Translations under genes and position numbers: made by a program
NCBI GenBank assembly: GCA_946183415.1
Contig: CAMHAM010000001.1
Location: forward strand, 1-64,000
Direction of reading: 5' to 3'
Length of the DNA stretch: 64,000 nucleotides
Source: an uncultured Prevotella sp.
GTDB taxonomy: Bacteria; Bacteroidota; Bacteroidia; Bacteroidales; Bacteroidaceae
Part shown: in pieces, positions 32,908 through 43,687 of the stretch
Layout: every line of letters starts with the position of its first letter
Position numbering within the stretch: position 1 is the stretch's first letter
The notes under the pieces: generated by a model
Seen by the model: only the letters and a program-made list of their open reading frames with translations
Database searches by the model: none
What the model was told of the DNA's origin: nothing

Positions 32908-33180
32908 ATGAACATTAAACCATTAGCAGACCGCGTGTTGGTATTGCCAGCACCTGCAGAAGAAAAGATCGGCGGTATTATCATTCCAGACACAGCCAAG
33001 GAGAAACCCCTTCATGGCACCATCAAGGCCGTAGGTCAGGGTACAAAGGACGAGCAGATGATACTGAAAGAGGGCGACGAAGTGCTTTATGGCAAGTATA
33101 GTGGCACAGAGCTCGAGTTCGAGGGCACCAAATATCTGATGATGCGCCAGAGCGACGTCTTGGCGGTTATTGAAAAATAA
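32908..33180 (+). CDS. groES: Co-chaperonin GroES
   Basis: A 90-residue co-chaperonin forming the heptameric lid of Gro[18 protein letters not shown], the mobile loop [15 protein letters not shown], and [14 protein letters not shown] are typical. It is followed after 71 bases by groEL on the same strand. No CIRCE-type inverted repeat was seen upstream. Confidence 0.97.
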   Translation: MNIKPLADRVLVLPAPAEEKIGGIIIPDTAKEKPLHGTIKAVGQGTKDEQMILKEGDEVLYGKYSGTELEFEGTKYLMMRQSDVLAVIEK

Positions 33181-33245
33181 TCGCAAATGTAAAAATGATA
33201 TAGTATAAAAAATCAATTGTTACATTTATAATTTATTAATTTTGA

Positions 33246-34883
<1,638 letters not shown>

Positions 34884-34946
34884 TATCAGAGTGTTATTAT
34901 TGCATGCAGGATTAATATAATTTTGCTAAGCGAACATAACAAATTC

Positions 34947-34976
34947 AAGGGGTGGATGTTAAATCCATCCCTTTTT
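34947..34976 (+). terminator. groESL terminator
   Basis: Eleven-base stem (AAGGGGTGGAT with ATCCATCCCTT, one G-U) and five-base loop followed by T-run. Confidence 0.8.
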
Positions 34977-35019
34977 GATGCTATTTTGTGCGCACACATA
35001 TTATTTTTTTATATAAATG

Positions 35020-35051
35020 TTTGCGCTATCCATAAATTAGCTATACCTTTG
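35020..35051 (+). promoter_or_regulatory. Orphan promoter
   Basis: TTTG at 35020-35023 and TACCTTTG at 35044-35051, separated by 20 bases, a full Bacteroidetes-type promoter. No gene follows before the terminator at 35163-35194. Confidence 0.65.
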
Positions 35052-35056
35052 CACCG

Positions 35057-35194
35057 TCGGAAAGATTTTTCTGTTCTGACAATATAGTACAAGAAACTTT
35101 TGAGTAAAAGATATTTTTTTGATTTGTTTTAGTAGATTAGTTTTTAAGTAGTTTGTTTTTTGAACCGATTGTCGTGAGACACTCGGTTTTTTTT
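35057..35194 (+). ncRNA. Candidate small RNA
   Basis: About 138 bases between a strong promoter (35020-35051) and an intrinsic terminator (AACCGA/TCGGTT with an inner GTC/GAC pair, then eight T; 35163-35194). It contains no credible reading frame; the 5' part can form a hairpin between GTCGGAA and TTCTGAC. The next gene has its own promoter, so this looks like an independent transcript. Family unknown. Confidence 0.45.
35163..35194 (+). terminator. Terminator of the candidate small RNA
   Basis: Stem AACCGA/TCGGTT, inner GTC/GAC around GTGA, followed by an eight-T run. Confidence 0.7.
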
Positions 35195-35325
35195 CACCCG
35201 TTCCCCTTGTTTCTGTCGTTCGGTAGCTGTTACGCTGTAATAATTGTGAATATTTATTGAAGATGAAAAAAAATATGGGTTAGAATTAAATAAATAACCA
35301 AATAATTTGTATCTTTGCAAGCGTT

Positions 35326-36870
35326 ATGGATAAACTCCTAGAACTATATAAAGAGTGGAAAGGTTCTGAACCCGCCAACATTCAGCAACTTTCGGGTGCC
35401 GGCAGCAACCGCACTTATTTCCGCCTGACAGATCAGGATGGTCAGAGCGTCATTGGCGTGATTGGTACAAGTCGTGACGAAGATCATGCTTTTATCTATC
35501 TGACAGAGCATTTCAATAAACGCAAACTACCAGTTCCAAGTATACTGGCAACCAGTCCTGATGAACTGCGCTATCTCCAGACCGATCTTGGCAGCACATC
35601 CCTCTTCGACGCCATCAGAGGCGGACGTGAAGCTGGCGGGCGATATACATTGAAGGAGCAGGAACTCTTGAAGCGTGCTATCCGCGAGTTGCCGAACATC
35701 CAGATGCGCGGTGCTCGTGGACTCGACTTTTCCAACTGCTACCCTCAGGCGGAATTCGATGCTGACAGTGTGCTCTTCGACCTGAACTATTTCAAGTATT
35801 GTTTCCTGAAGGCTACTGAGCTCGATTTCCACGAGTTGAAACTCGAAGCCGACTTCCGGCTCTTTGCCAAGGATCTGACGAATGACTCATACGCATTGGG
35901 CGACTGTTTCCTTTATCGCGACTTCCAGGCCCGTAACATCATGCTCGACCATGATGGCAATCCTTATTTCATAGACTACCAGGGCGGGCGGAAAGGACCT
36001 TATTATTACGACCTTGCCTCATTCCTGTGGCAGGCTTCTGCCAGATATCCACATAAGTTGCGCCGTGAGCTCGTTTTTGAATACTATAACTCGCTGAAGA
36101 ATTATACCGAAGTGCCGCCGTCGCGTCATTTTGCCAACCGCCTGTCGCTGTTCGTGCTCTTCCGCACGCTGCAGGTGCTGGGCGCCTACGGCTTCCGAGG
36201 CTATTTCGAGCAGAAGAAACATTTCATCGAGAGTATACCTCCTGCTATCCAGAACCTGCGGGAACTGTTAGGCACCTCGTTCCATTATCCATATCTGATG
36301 GATGTGCTACGCCGTCTGACAGAACTTCCCCAGTTCCAGCAGATTGAGACCATCGCTAGTCGTGCCGATGGCTATAAGATTACAGACTTGAACCCATACA
36401 AGGCGCATCCACAGGATGGTCCGGCCACCTTCTCGAAATACGACTCACAGGGGCCGCTGGTTGTGAGGGTGTTCAGCTTCTCGTACTCAAAAGGCATACC
36501 TGCTGACGAGAGCGGCAATGGTGGTGGTTACGTGTTCGATTGTCGGTCTACGCATAATCCCGGTCGCTACGAACCCTATAAGAAGCTGACGGGGCTCGAT
36601 GAGCCTGTCATCCGGTTCCTGGAAGACGACGGTGAAATTCTGACGTTCCTGGAATCTGTCTATAAGCTGGCTGATGCTCATGTGCGCAGATACATCCAGC
36701 GTGGCTTTACCTCCCTGATGTTTTGTTTTGGCTGTACTGGAGGCCAGCATCGCAGCGTTTATTCTGCCCAGCATCTTGCTGAGCATATTCATGACAAATT
36801 CGGCATCGAGGTGCGCGTCTGTCATCGCGAGCAGAATATCAGTCAGACCTTTGAGGCACGACAGAATTGA
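35326..36870 (+). CDS. Fusion: AmgK-like sugar kinase plus RapZ C-terminal domain
   Basis: A 514-residue two-domain protein. Residues 1-330 are an aminoglycoside-phosphotransferase fold: catalytic YRDFQARNIML and metal-binding YFIDYQGGRKG, as in AmgK, the anomeric N-acetylmuramate/N-acetylglucosamine kinase of cell-wall recycling. Residues about 385-514 match the RapZ C-terminal domain: VRVFSFSYSKGIP, VFDCRSTHNPG and FCFGCTGGQHRSVY. RapZ senses glucosamine-6-phosphate in E. coli. The partner nucleotidyltransferase (MurU-like) lies 7.7 kb downstream beyond the VgrG module. A TATCTTTG at 35310-35317, eight bases before the ATG, implies a nearly leaderless mRNA. Confidence 0.85.
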   Translation: MDKLLELYKEWKGSEPANIQQLSGAGSNRTYFRLTDQDGQSVIGVIGTSRDEDHAFIYLTEHFNKRKLPVPSILATSPDELRYLQTDLGSTSLFDAIRGGREAGGRYTLKEQELLKRAIRELPNIQMRGARGLDFSNCYPQAEFDADSVLFDLNYFKYCFLKATELDFHELKLEADFRLFAKDLTNDSYALGDCFLYRDFQARNIMLDHDGNPYFIDYQGGRKGPYYYDLASFLWQASARYPHKLRRELVFEYYNSLKNYTEVPPSRHFANRLSLFVLFRTLQVLGAYGFRGYFEQKKHFIESIPPAIQNLRELLGTSFHYPYLMDVLRRLTELPQFQQIETIASRADGYKITDLNPYKAHPQDGPATFSKYDSQGPLVVRVFSFSYSKGIPADESGNGGGYVFDCRSTHNPGRYEPYKKLTGLDEPVIRFLEDDGEILTFLESVYKLADAHVRRYIQRGFTSLMFCFGCTGGQHRSVYSAQHLAEHIHDKFGIEVRVCHREQNISQTFEARQN

Positions 36871-37008
36871 GGGGTTTAGACGGCTTCTGTCGTAATATGT
36901 CGTCCTTGTCGCAACAACCAAAAACAAAAAACTTGAGAAGACTTGCAGGAAACTTACTTATTATGTATCTTTGCACCAGAAATTAAAAAATAAAAAATCA
37001 AAATAGTT

Positions 37009-37422
37009 ATGGCATTAACAGCAGTTTTAGAATTTGGCGACAACAACATCAAGCGCTACTCAAAGCAGTATTTGGTGTCAGATTGTCGGTTTGTGTTCGA
37101 CAGGCCCTATAACGAGTTCCGCCCTGAGGGGGCAGCCCGTTGCGAGCGGCTTGAAGTGGTCGTGGTAGCGCCAGGTAAGAATGACCTGAGCCTCTTTGAG
37201 TGGTTTACCAGCCAGGGTGTGCAGAATGGCCGGATTGTCATCAGTCTGGCTGTCGAGAAGAAGTTTGAGGAACTTGACACGCAGACCATCTTCTTTGAGG
37301 ATGCGAAGTGTTTCTCTCTTTCGGAATTATACGATATCAACAGTTCCCGTCGCCGGCTACTGAAGTTGGCCATCGGTGCTGAGAAAATGACAATTGACGA
37401 TACATCTTTTATTTGCAGATAA
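37009..37422 (+). CDS. T6SS TssD-like (Hcp family) protein 1
   Basis: A 137-residue protein resembling the Bacteroidetes TssD/Hcp tube family: LEVVVVAPGKNDLSLFEWF, TIFFEDAKCFSLSELYD and a terminal KMTIDDTSF correspond to tube-protein strands. It differs strongly from the standard TssD proteins at 63236 and 63693, so it may be a specialised tip-adjacent tube protein that loads the VgrG or its cargo. A TATCTTTG promoter element lies about 40 bases upstream. First gene of the VgrG module, three bases before the next gene. Confidence 0.7.
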   Translation: MALTAVLEFGDNNIKRYSKQYLVSDCRFVFDRPYNEFRPEGAARCERLEVVVVAPGKNDLSLFEWFTSQGVQNGRIVISLAVEKKFEELDTQTIFFEDAKCFSLSELYDINSSRRRLLKLAIGAEKMTIDDTSFICR

Positions 37423-37425
37423 ACT

Positions 37426-37902
37426 ATGGCAACATTACTTTCAAATGAATTAAAGGCTGTGGTGGTGCCAGATAACTTTCTGGATAATCCCATCAATGTG
37501 TTGAAGGAGAACTGTCTGACAGTTCAGCACTTTGACTATGAATGTGAGCATAAGCGCAATGACTCTGGTGAGGTCTATGGAGCTACGAAGCCTGTTATCC
37601 TGCAGTTTACCATCCGTGTGAACTCCCCTCGTCACGCAAGGGCGTTCTACAGGCGTCTGATTTCCAACGAGCATACCTGTTTCTCGTTCCTCTTCAATAT
37701 CACCTACGGTGCCAACGAACGTATGTCCGCCTATGAGGACGGTATGGTGATCGATGGCTATGTCGTTCATGTGGAAGAGACCTACACCACAAAGGTCGAT
37801 GATGGCGGCGACAAGCAGATGATGCTCAACGTGACGCTTCAGGTCCGCTCGGTTATCTATTTAGGCAGAGAGAATAATTTCAAAAGTACATTTATAGAAT
37901 AA
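37426..37902 (+). CDS. T6SS TssD-like (Hcp family) protein 2
   Basis: A 158-residue protein, a second divergent Hcp-like member: FDYECEHKRNDSGEVYGATKP followed by ILQFTIRVNSPRHARAFYRRL matches the strand-then-helix layout of Bacteroidetes tube proteins, and the end VTLQVRSVIYLGRENNF fits the last strands. It lies three bases after the first TssD-like gene and 15 bases before vgrG. A role joining tube and spike is inference. Confidence 0.65.
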   Translation: MATLLSNELKAVVVPDNFLDNPINVLKENCLTVQHFDYECEHKRNDSGEVYGATKPVILQFTIRVNSPRHARAFYRRLISNEHTCFSFLFNITYGANERMSAYEDGMVIDGYVVHVEETYTTKVDDGGDKQMMLNVTLQVRSVIYLGRENNFKSTFIE

Positions 37903-37917
37903 GATTGGATTAGGGAT

Positions 37918-40900
37918 ATGGCAAGATTAAGACTTACTCTGCATAACTTCAGCTATTTTGAAAAGGTAGGCTTGACCTTTACTAAAGTAGTCCAAAATGT
38001 CCTGCTATCAACTGAGAAGGAGGATACGAAGCTCTTCCTGCCTGTCGGTGATTCTGCCGACACAAAGCTGGAGTACAACCTGAACATTGTGAACTTTGGC
38101 TTCCAGAAGAAGATGTACCAGCCGACGGAGATTACCGCGGACATCCAGATCAGCCTCGCCTCTGGCAACGATAGTGCTTGGCAGTCCATCGGACGTAAGC
38201 AGATTGATACTCTGTTCAAGCATTTGCAGGTGTCGCTGGAGGAGGTGCCGGCGAATGATAGCAAAGAGACCGCTCCTGAGAGCCTCTCGGTTAATGACAC
38301 GAGTACGATTGGCGATGATTTCTATGTACATGAGGTCCTGCCTCACTATCAGCCGGATGGCATGTATGTGATGCTGAAGATCTTCAGCCTTGACAAGCTG
38401 CTGACCCTCCGTGTGGCCAGTCGTGCCTTCACGGCCAGGCGTCTGAGTGCCATCCTCAAGGATGAGCTGGGAAAGTACGAGGTCTCATACACCTATCCAA
38501 GCAAGGACAAGAAAGGAAAGGAAATAGAAGCTACTACGACCCAGAAGGTGAAGGCCGACCTTTCCAAGATGAAGCAGTTCGGCACGCCAGGCAAGGATCA
38601 CATCTTCCCCTATCTGGTACAGTATAACGAGACCTTCTACGACATGCTGGCCCGTACTTGCAACCGCTGGGGTGAGTTCATGTACTATGAGGACAAGGCC
38701 CTCCATGTAGGCTACGACAGTGATGCGTCTAACGTGAAGTCGCTCAGCGGCTTCAGCGACATCCACTATTTCGACTGCGGTACAGTAGCCCCGACTATTT
38801 CAGAGGACGGCTTCTACGACCTGAAGGCCGCAAACGAGGCGCAGTTTATTAAAAACGTGCTGAAGAAGAGTCCTAAAAAGGTCTCCGGCACCTTGTTCTA
38901 TCCTACCGGCAAGAAGTGGGACAAGGTGCTGATGAAGGAGATCACCTCTTTCTTCAAAAACGACAAGAATGTTCCCACCTGGCTGGGCAACCGCCTCTTT
39001 GACAACACCTGGGACTTGGCGGTAAAGCTGGCTGAGACGAAGAAGGACAATAACGAGTTTGATGAAAAATGGTTTTCCAGCAGCAAGAAGTCCGGTGCCG
39101 ACGACCAGTACAAAGACGGGAAGGAGTTCAACCAGTTCACGGAGCATGGAACGAAGTTCAAGGATGGCAAGTACAAGGAAATCCTGGCTGCCGAGGAGGT
39201 CGCAGGAAAGAATGCCATCCACGTCGACTTCAGCACTACCTGTCCCAGGCTGAAGCTTGGCAACATCATTGAGTATAAAGACGAGAAGTTCATCGTGGTT
39301 GAGATCAACTGTAGGAAGGAGACCAAGATGGAATACAGTATCGGGAAAGACAAACAAGGCAAGGATATAATTGTGGAGACTCCCAACTCTGCGCTCCTGT
39401 TCGATGTCGTGGCCACCGCATGCGAAGACGCGAAGAACAACCTGTTCTATCCGGCCGTCATCCCGGCTGGGCACGTCAGACTGGCCGATCCGCAGATAGC
39501 CACCATCGTGGATGACGCCGACCCAACGGGCAACAACCAGGTGAGAGTGGTCTTCCCCTGGCAGTACAACCCCGACGACAAGTCGGACAACGGTGCGAAG
39601 GATCCCGACAGCGCAGCCGACGACCCCACGCCCTGGCTGAAGTTCGCCACCAGTGCAGCTGGTTCTCCCACCATCGGCAAGCACTATGCTGGCGACGAGG
39701 TGCTGGTAGGTTTTGTCGACGGCAACGTGGAGCGCCCCTATGTCATGGGTGTCCTGGCCTCCAACGGTGATGAGGCCGACTACATCCAGACCACGCCTGG
39801 CGGCCACAAGTTCAAGCTGAAGGATGATGAAGACGGTATCAAGAATTTCCTGACGGGCATGTTCATGCCTTGTGTCGAGACTTTGAGCCCGTTCCTGACA
39901 GCCATTCCTGCCCTCAGTAAAGTTGCAAACGCAATATGCAAGCCGGCCCAGGGAGACAAGAATAACCTTGCGATGGGTGGAGGATTCGAAATCTCCGACA
40001 ACTATGGCATCTACAAGATAGCAGGCTCCACCGACGGCCGTGAGGTGGCCATAGCCTCTCCCTGGGGTGAGGTCAACATCAACGCCTTTACGGGCATTAC
40101 CATCTCTGCTCCTAATGGCGACGTGACTATCAAGGGTAAGAATATCAAGCTGGAGGCTGGCAACAACATAGACATCATCTCCGGTACGAACGTCAAGAAT
40201 AAGATCCTGGGAGGCGACCGCTCCGGCTTTGGGGCCGATGTGGCAACAGCCGTCGCTAAGAAACTGGCCGACAAGCTGACGTCCATCATCGACCTGTCAA
40301 CGGTTCGCTCAGCTATCGAGGTCGTCTTCCGTCCTGCAGAAGGAGCCCTGCGCATCAAGTCGAACCGCTTCCTTATGCTCGAGGCTGGCAAGGGTAAGTG
40401 TGTCTATCCGAAGGATGCCTATAAGGATGATAATGCCTACAACGCTGCGATGGACGAATTGAAGAAGCAAGATTTCCGGCCTGGTATGAAGTTAGCATCT
40501 GGCACTGTGCAGATGTTCTCGAAAGTGATCACTTTGAGTGATATGTTCGACACGCGTTTCATGAATGCGTATAACATTTGTGTCAATAGGAAAAAGGCAT
40601 TTGATAAATTGCTGAAAGATACTGATATATGCTCTTGGCACAATAAGTATAGTGACTCCAACAAGACTCCTCAAGTCTGCAAGAGTTATACCGATCTCAT
40701 AAGTAAGTTCTGGGCAGATAATGATGAAGCTATTAGCGAGGCAGACCTCGGCTTTACAGATGACTTCAAGGCTGAATCTGCAAATGTTGATAATACGATT
40801 AAGAAGCGTTTTGCAGACAAGTATAATGGTGGCAATCGTACGACCGAATATGATACTCAAGTAGCTGAACATGTCGTTGCCAAACGTAAGGAGGCCCAGA

Positions 40901-41670
40901 AGAGCATACTGTCAGAGGCAAATGAACTGAGGAAGGCTATCGTCGCATTCAGGAAGCTGCCACAACTGACAGAGAAGGAAATCCAAAAGACGTTCTCCAC
41001 ATTCCGCGACAGGAATCTTCCAAAAGACTACAGGACTGCTCTGGTCAATGCCTTAAAGAAGGATAAGTTGGTCGATGGTGACGATGTGTTTTACTTCAAG
41101 GCTCCTTCTGAAGACATGAAGAAGTTGTTGAACGAGTTCACTAAGGATAGCTTAAAAGAACACAGGATCATATTGGCACGTAAGGCTGCTATCCTGACGC
41201 TTGAAGGTATGGGTTTCAAAGATGAGTGGCGTCAAAAGAAACAAAATCCAGACTACGGTGTGGATGGAAAACTGACAAAGAACGAGAAGTACCTCATGAC
41301 TGTAGAGCGCAAGTTCAATGCCTCTGACCTGAGACTAGACAACTATTGGAACAGCTATGTAGATTCACTTGTTACTATTCCGAAATTATCTTCAACTGAG
41401 TTCAAGGCCGTTACGGAGTTAAAGAAGAAGATGATGGATAATCTGCGCGACCTGAAGGTCTGGGAATCATGTCAGGAAAACGACTCATGGGGCGAAGCTA
41501 AGAAAGGGAGCATTCTATTCTCCTCTGATGAAAAGATTTATAATCTTAAGAAGACTATTGATGATGTTCCAGCTCCTTGGAAAGAGCGGCTGACAGTGGA
41601 CGATGATGCTGATGGCGACGTTACATCTTTCTTGAACGGTATAAAGAAGAAGATGAAGGATATTAAATAA
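37918..41670 (+). CDS. vgrG: VgrG spike protein with C-terminal extension domain
   Basis: A 1250-residue T6SS spike (TssI). Residues about 1-500 are the gp27-like base. Residues about 515-630 are the gp5 OB-fold: VRLADPQIATIVDDADPTGNNQ, VRVVFPWQ, GDEVLVGFVDGNVERPYVMGVL. Residues about 690-765 form the beta-helical needle (INAFTGITISAPNGDVTIKGKN). Residues about 835-1250 are an extra, mainly helical, Lys-rich domain with no toxin motif that I recognise. Its DNA (from about 40440) looks more A/T-rich than the core, which suggests a separately acquired effector domain. Confidence 0.88.
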   Translation: MARLRLTLHNFSYFEKVGLTFTKVVQNVLLSTEKEDTKLFLPVGDSADTKLEYNLNIVNFGFQKKMYQPTEITADIQISLASGNDSAWQSIGRKQIDTLFKHLQVSLEEVPANDSKETAPESLSVNDTSTIGDDFYVHEVLPHYQPDGMYVMLKIFSLDKLLTLRVASRAFTARRLSAILKDELGKYEVSYTYPSKDKKGKEIEATTTQKVKADLSKMKQFGTPGKDHIFPYLVQYNETFYDMLARTCNRWGEFMYYEDKALHVGYDSDASNVKSLSGFSDIHYFDCGTVAPTISEDGFYDLKAANEAQFIKNVLKKSPKKVSGTLFYPTGKKWDKVLMKEITSFFKNDKNVPTWLGNRLFDNTWDLAVKLAETKKDNNEFDEKWFSSSKKSGADDQYKDGKEFNQFTEHGTKFKDGKYKEILAAEEVAGKNAIHVDFSTTCPRLKLGNIIEYKDEKFIVVEINCRKETKMEYSIGKDKQGKDIIVETPNSALLFDVVATACEDAKNNLFYPAVIPAGHVRLADPQIATIVDDADPTGNNQVRVVFPWQYNPDDKSDNGAKDPDSAADDPTPWLKFATSAAGSPTIGKHYAGDEVLVGFVDGNVERPYVMGVLASNGDEADYIQTTPGGHKFKLKDDEDGIKNFLTGMFMPCVETLSPFLTAIPALSKVANAICKPAQGDKNNLAMGGGFEISDNYGIYKIAGSTDGREVAIASPWGEVNINAFTGITISAPNGDVTIKGKNIKLEAGNNIDIISGTNVKNKILGGDRSGFGADVATAVAKKLADKLTSIIDLSTVRSAIEVVFRPAEGALRIKSNRFLMLEAGKGKCVYPKDAYKDDNAYNAAMDELKKQDFRPGMKLASGTVQMFSKVITLSDMFDTRFMNAYNICVNRKKAFDKLLKDTDICSWHNKYSDSNKTPQVCKSYTDLISKFWADNDEAISEADLGFTDDFKAESANVDNTIKKRFADKYNGGNRTTEYDTQVAEHVVAKRKEAQKSILSEANELRKAIVAFRKLPQLTEKEIQKTFSTFRDRNLPKDYRTALVNALKKDKLVDGDDVFYFKAPSEDMKKLLNEFTKDSLKEHRIILARKAAILTLEGMGFKDEWRQKKQNPDYGVDGKLTKNEKYLMTVERKFNASDLRLDNYWNSYVDSLVTIPKLSSTEFKAVTELKKKMMDNLRDLKVWESCQENDSWGEAKKGSILFSSDEKIYNLKKTIDDVPAPWKERLTVDDDADGDVTSFLNGIKKKMKDIK

Positions 41671-41679
41671 AGAAGTGTT

Positions 41680-43641
41680 ATGAGTTACATATATGATGAC
41701 TGGAAGAAGTTGCTAGAGGACTTCCAGAAGTGTGTCGAGAAGGATCTGGAGGAGATACACCAGCAGAAAGCTGAGGTACAGCAGATCAAGAGTGATATAT
41801 TCGACCAGATGGGCAACGGTCTCTTCTATCGCGATGACAGCCGTATCGTCATCTCTGCCCCGGAGATTGTCATCGGCAATGTCGACAAGAGTGGCGACCT
41901 GCAGGGTTTTGGCCGTGTCATTATCAAAGGTGAGGAGATATCGCAAGAGGGTGTCGGACAGTACGGTAAGGTCATTACCCGGGCTTCCAGTATTAAGCAG
42001 ATTGCTGTCGACCCAGGCATTGACGGTCAGGAGAATGTGGTTTGCGAAACCTCGGAGATTATTTCCCAGGCTACCGATATCGTACTTCACAGCAGCGATG
42101 CCAAGGATGCCTTTTCGCAGACTCCTCGCATAGCAGGTAAAGGTGGGATAAGGATTCACGCAGACAACAAACTGGACGTGGAGGCTGCCGTTTCAGCTGA
42201 AGGCCGTAAGGAGGAGATTCAGAACGAGGTGAAGGCACTGGCCACTCAGGCTGCTGACCTGAAGAAGCAGATTGATAGTCAGAAGAAAGCTGTCGATGAT
42301 TTCTTTAAGCAGCTGAACGGCCTGATGAAGTCTGAAGAGAATCTCAATGTCGGGAAGAACTATTTGTCACGTGTTTGCCTGGAGGATATCAGTAAGGTAC
42401 ACGATCGTGTGCACGACCTTATGCCTTCACTCTATCGGTCTACGGTTGACTTCATTCATACCGTGTCTCTGCTTGCTGAGGTAAACCGTAGGAAGAAGGC
42501 CTTGGAGAAAGAGAAAGGAGAGATCAAAACCGGTGATGACTTCAAGAAGAAAAACACTGGAGCCTTGATGAGTATCAAAGCCGAGAGTATCAATTTGGCC
42601 ACCGAGGATGGCGACGGCAATTTCCATACGAATCCTGAGGCAGGAGTCAGCATACATACGCCAAGAATGGGTGTGAATATGGCAGATGACTCAGGTAAGC
42701 TCGTCGAGAAAGGAAGTTTTGGAGTGAATGCCGAGAATATCACACTTGCGTCAGTTGATTCATCAGCTGACGGTAAGGATCTGCCCACCATGGGAAAGGT
42801 TGACATCAAGTCGAGGGAAATCAACTTGGAGGCCATCGACTACGAGGCCGATGACAAGGGTGTCAAGGAGAAAGAGCTGACGAAGGACAGCAAGATCACA
42901 ATGACAGCCAAGACCGTCGAGGTGGCAACCACCAGTCCGAAGGACATCGAGCGTGACGACAAGGGCAAGCTCACCAAGGGCGAGTACACGGCTGAGGGCG
43001 ATGTTATCATCAGGTCGAAGAATATCGCTATGGAGACGCTCGACTACGAGGTGAAGGACAGCAAGCTGGCCACGAAGGCCCTGGCGAAGGATAGTAAGAT
43101 TGCCGTGCGCTCAGAGAAGATGGACTTCCTCGCCGCCGATGCCGAGGGCAAGGCCACAGGCTCAATCAGCGTGAACGCGAAAGCCGTGGCAGTGAAGTCG
43201 ATGGATGTCGACAAGGAGAAACTGACCGATGACAAGCTGGCCGCAGGCAGCACGATGACGCTCGTGAGCGAGAAGATGTACGTCGGTGCCAAGTCGAAGG
43301 ACGTAAAGAGCAAGAAGATCCAGGCGATGTCCGAGGAGATTGGTGCCTTTGCCGACAAGACTCTGGAGATCCAGCAGGGCGAGGGCAAGGCCCTGGTACA
43401 GCTCAGCGGTGGCAATGCCTCTATGGGCGGCAGCAAGTCGCAGGTCTACGGCGACACCACCATCAATGGCAAGACGGAGGTGAAGGGCGACCTGAAGGCT
43501 CCGAAGGGACAGTTCGACAACCTTGAGGCCAAGACGTCGTTCAAGTCCTCTAATATCAGTGACGGAATCGCAGTTCCCGGTGCGGCTGCCGCCGGCAGCC
43601 TGAGCGCGAAGCTCAAGACCGAGGATGCTCCGAAAGAGTGA
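41680..43641 (+). CDS. Repetitive probable beta-solenoid T6SS partner of VgrG
   Basis: A 653-residue protein of unknown family. Residues 1-170 include beta-rich ISAPEIVIGNVDKSGDLQG; 177-215 is a coiled coil; the rest holds internal repeats with VDIKSREINLEAIDYEADD versus VIIRSKNIAMETLDYEVKD, each followed by K-L/A-DSKI. The last part (GGNASMGGSKSQVYGDTTING) resembles phage and VgrG spike-tip strands. There is no signal peptide. It starts nine bases after vgrG and probably rides on, or extends, the spike; it could also be a cargo chaperone. Confidence 0.6.
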   Translation: MSYIYDDWKKLLEDFQKCVEKDLEEIHQQKAEVQQIKSDIFDQMGNGLFYRDDSRIVISAPEIVIGNVDKSGDLQGFGRVIIKGEEISQEGVGQYGKVITRASSIKQIAVDPGIDGQENVVCETSEIISQATDIVLHSSDAKDAFSQTPRIAGKGGIRIHADNKLDVEAAVSAEGRKEEIQNEVKALATQAADLKKQIDSQKKAVDDFFKQLNGLMKSEENLNVGKNYLSRVCLEDISKVHDRVHDLMPSLYRSTVDFIHTVSLLAEVNRRKKALEKEKGEIKTGDDFKKKNTGALMSIKAESINLATEDGDGNFHTNPEAGVSIHTPRMGVNMADDSGKLVEKGSFGVNAENITLASVDSSADGKDLPTMGKVDIKSREINLEAIDYEADDKGVKEKELTKDSKITMTAKTVEVATTSPKDIERDDKGKLTKGEYTAEGDVIIRSKNIAMETLDYEVKDSKLATKALAKDSKIAVRSEKMDFLAADAEGKATGSISVNAKAVAVKSMDVDKEKLTDDKLAAGSTMTLVSEKMYVGAKSKDVKSKKIQAMSEEIGAFADKTLEIQQGEGKALVQLSGGNASMGGSKSQVYGDTTINGKTEVKGDLKAPKGQFDNLEAKTSFKSSNISDGIAVPGAAAAGSLSAKLKTEDAPKE

Positions 43642-43687
43642 TGGAGGTGAAAGGTGAAAAGTGAATAATTGAAAAATTGAAAGGATT

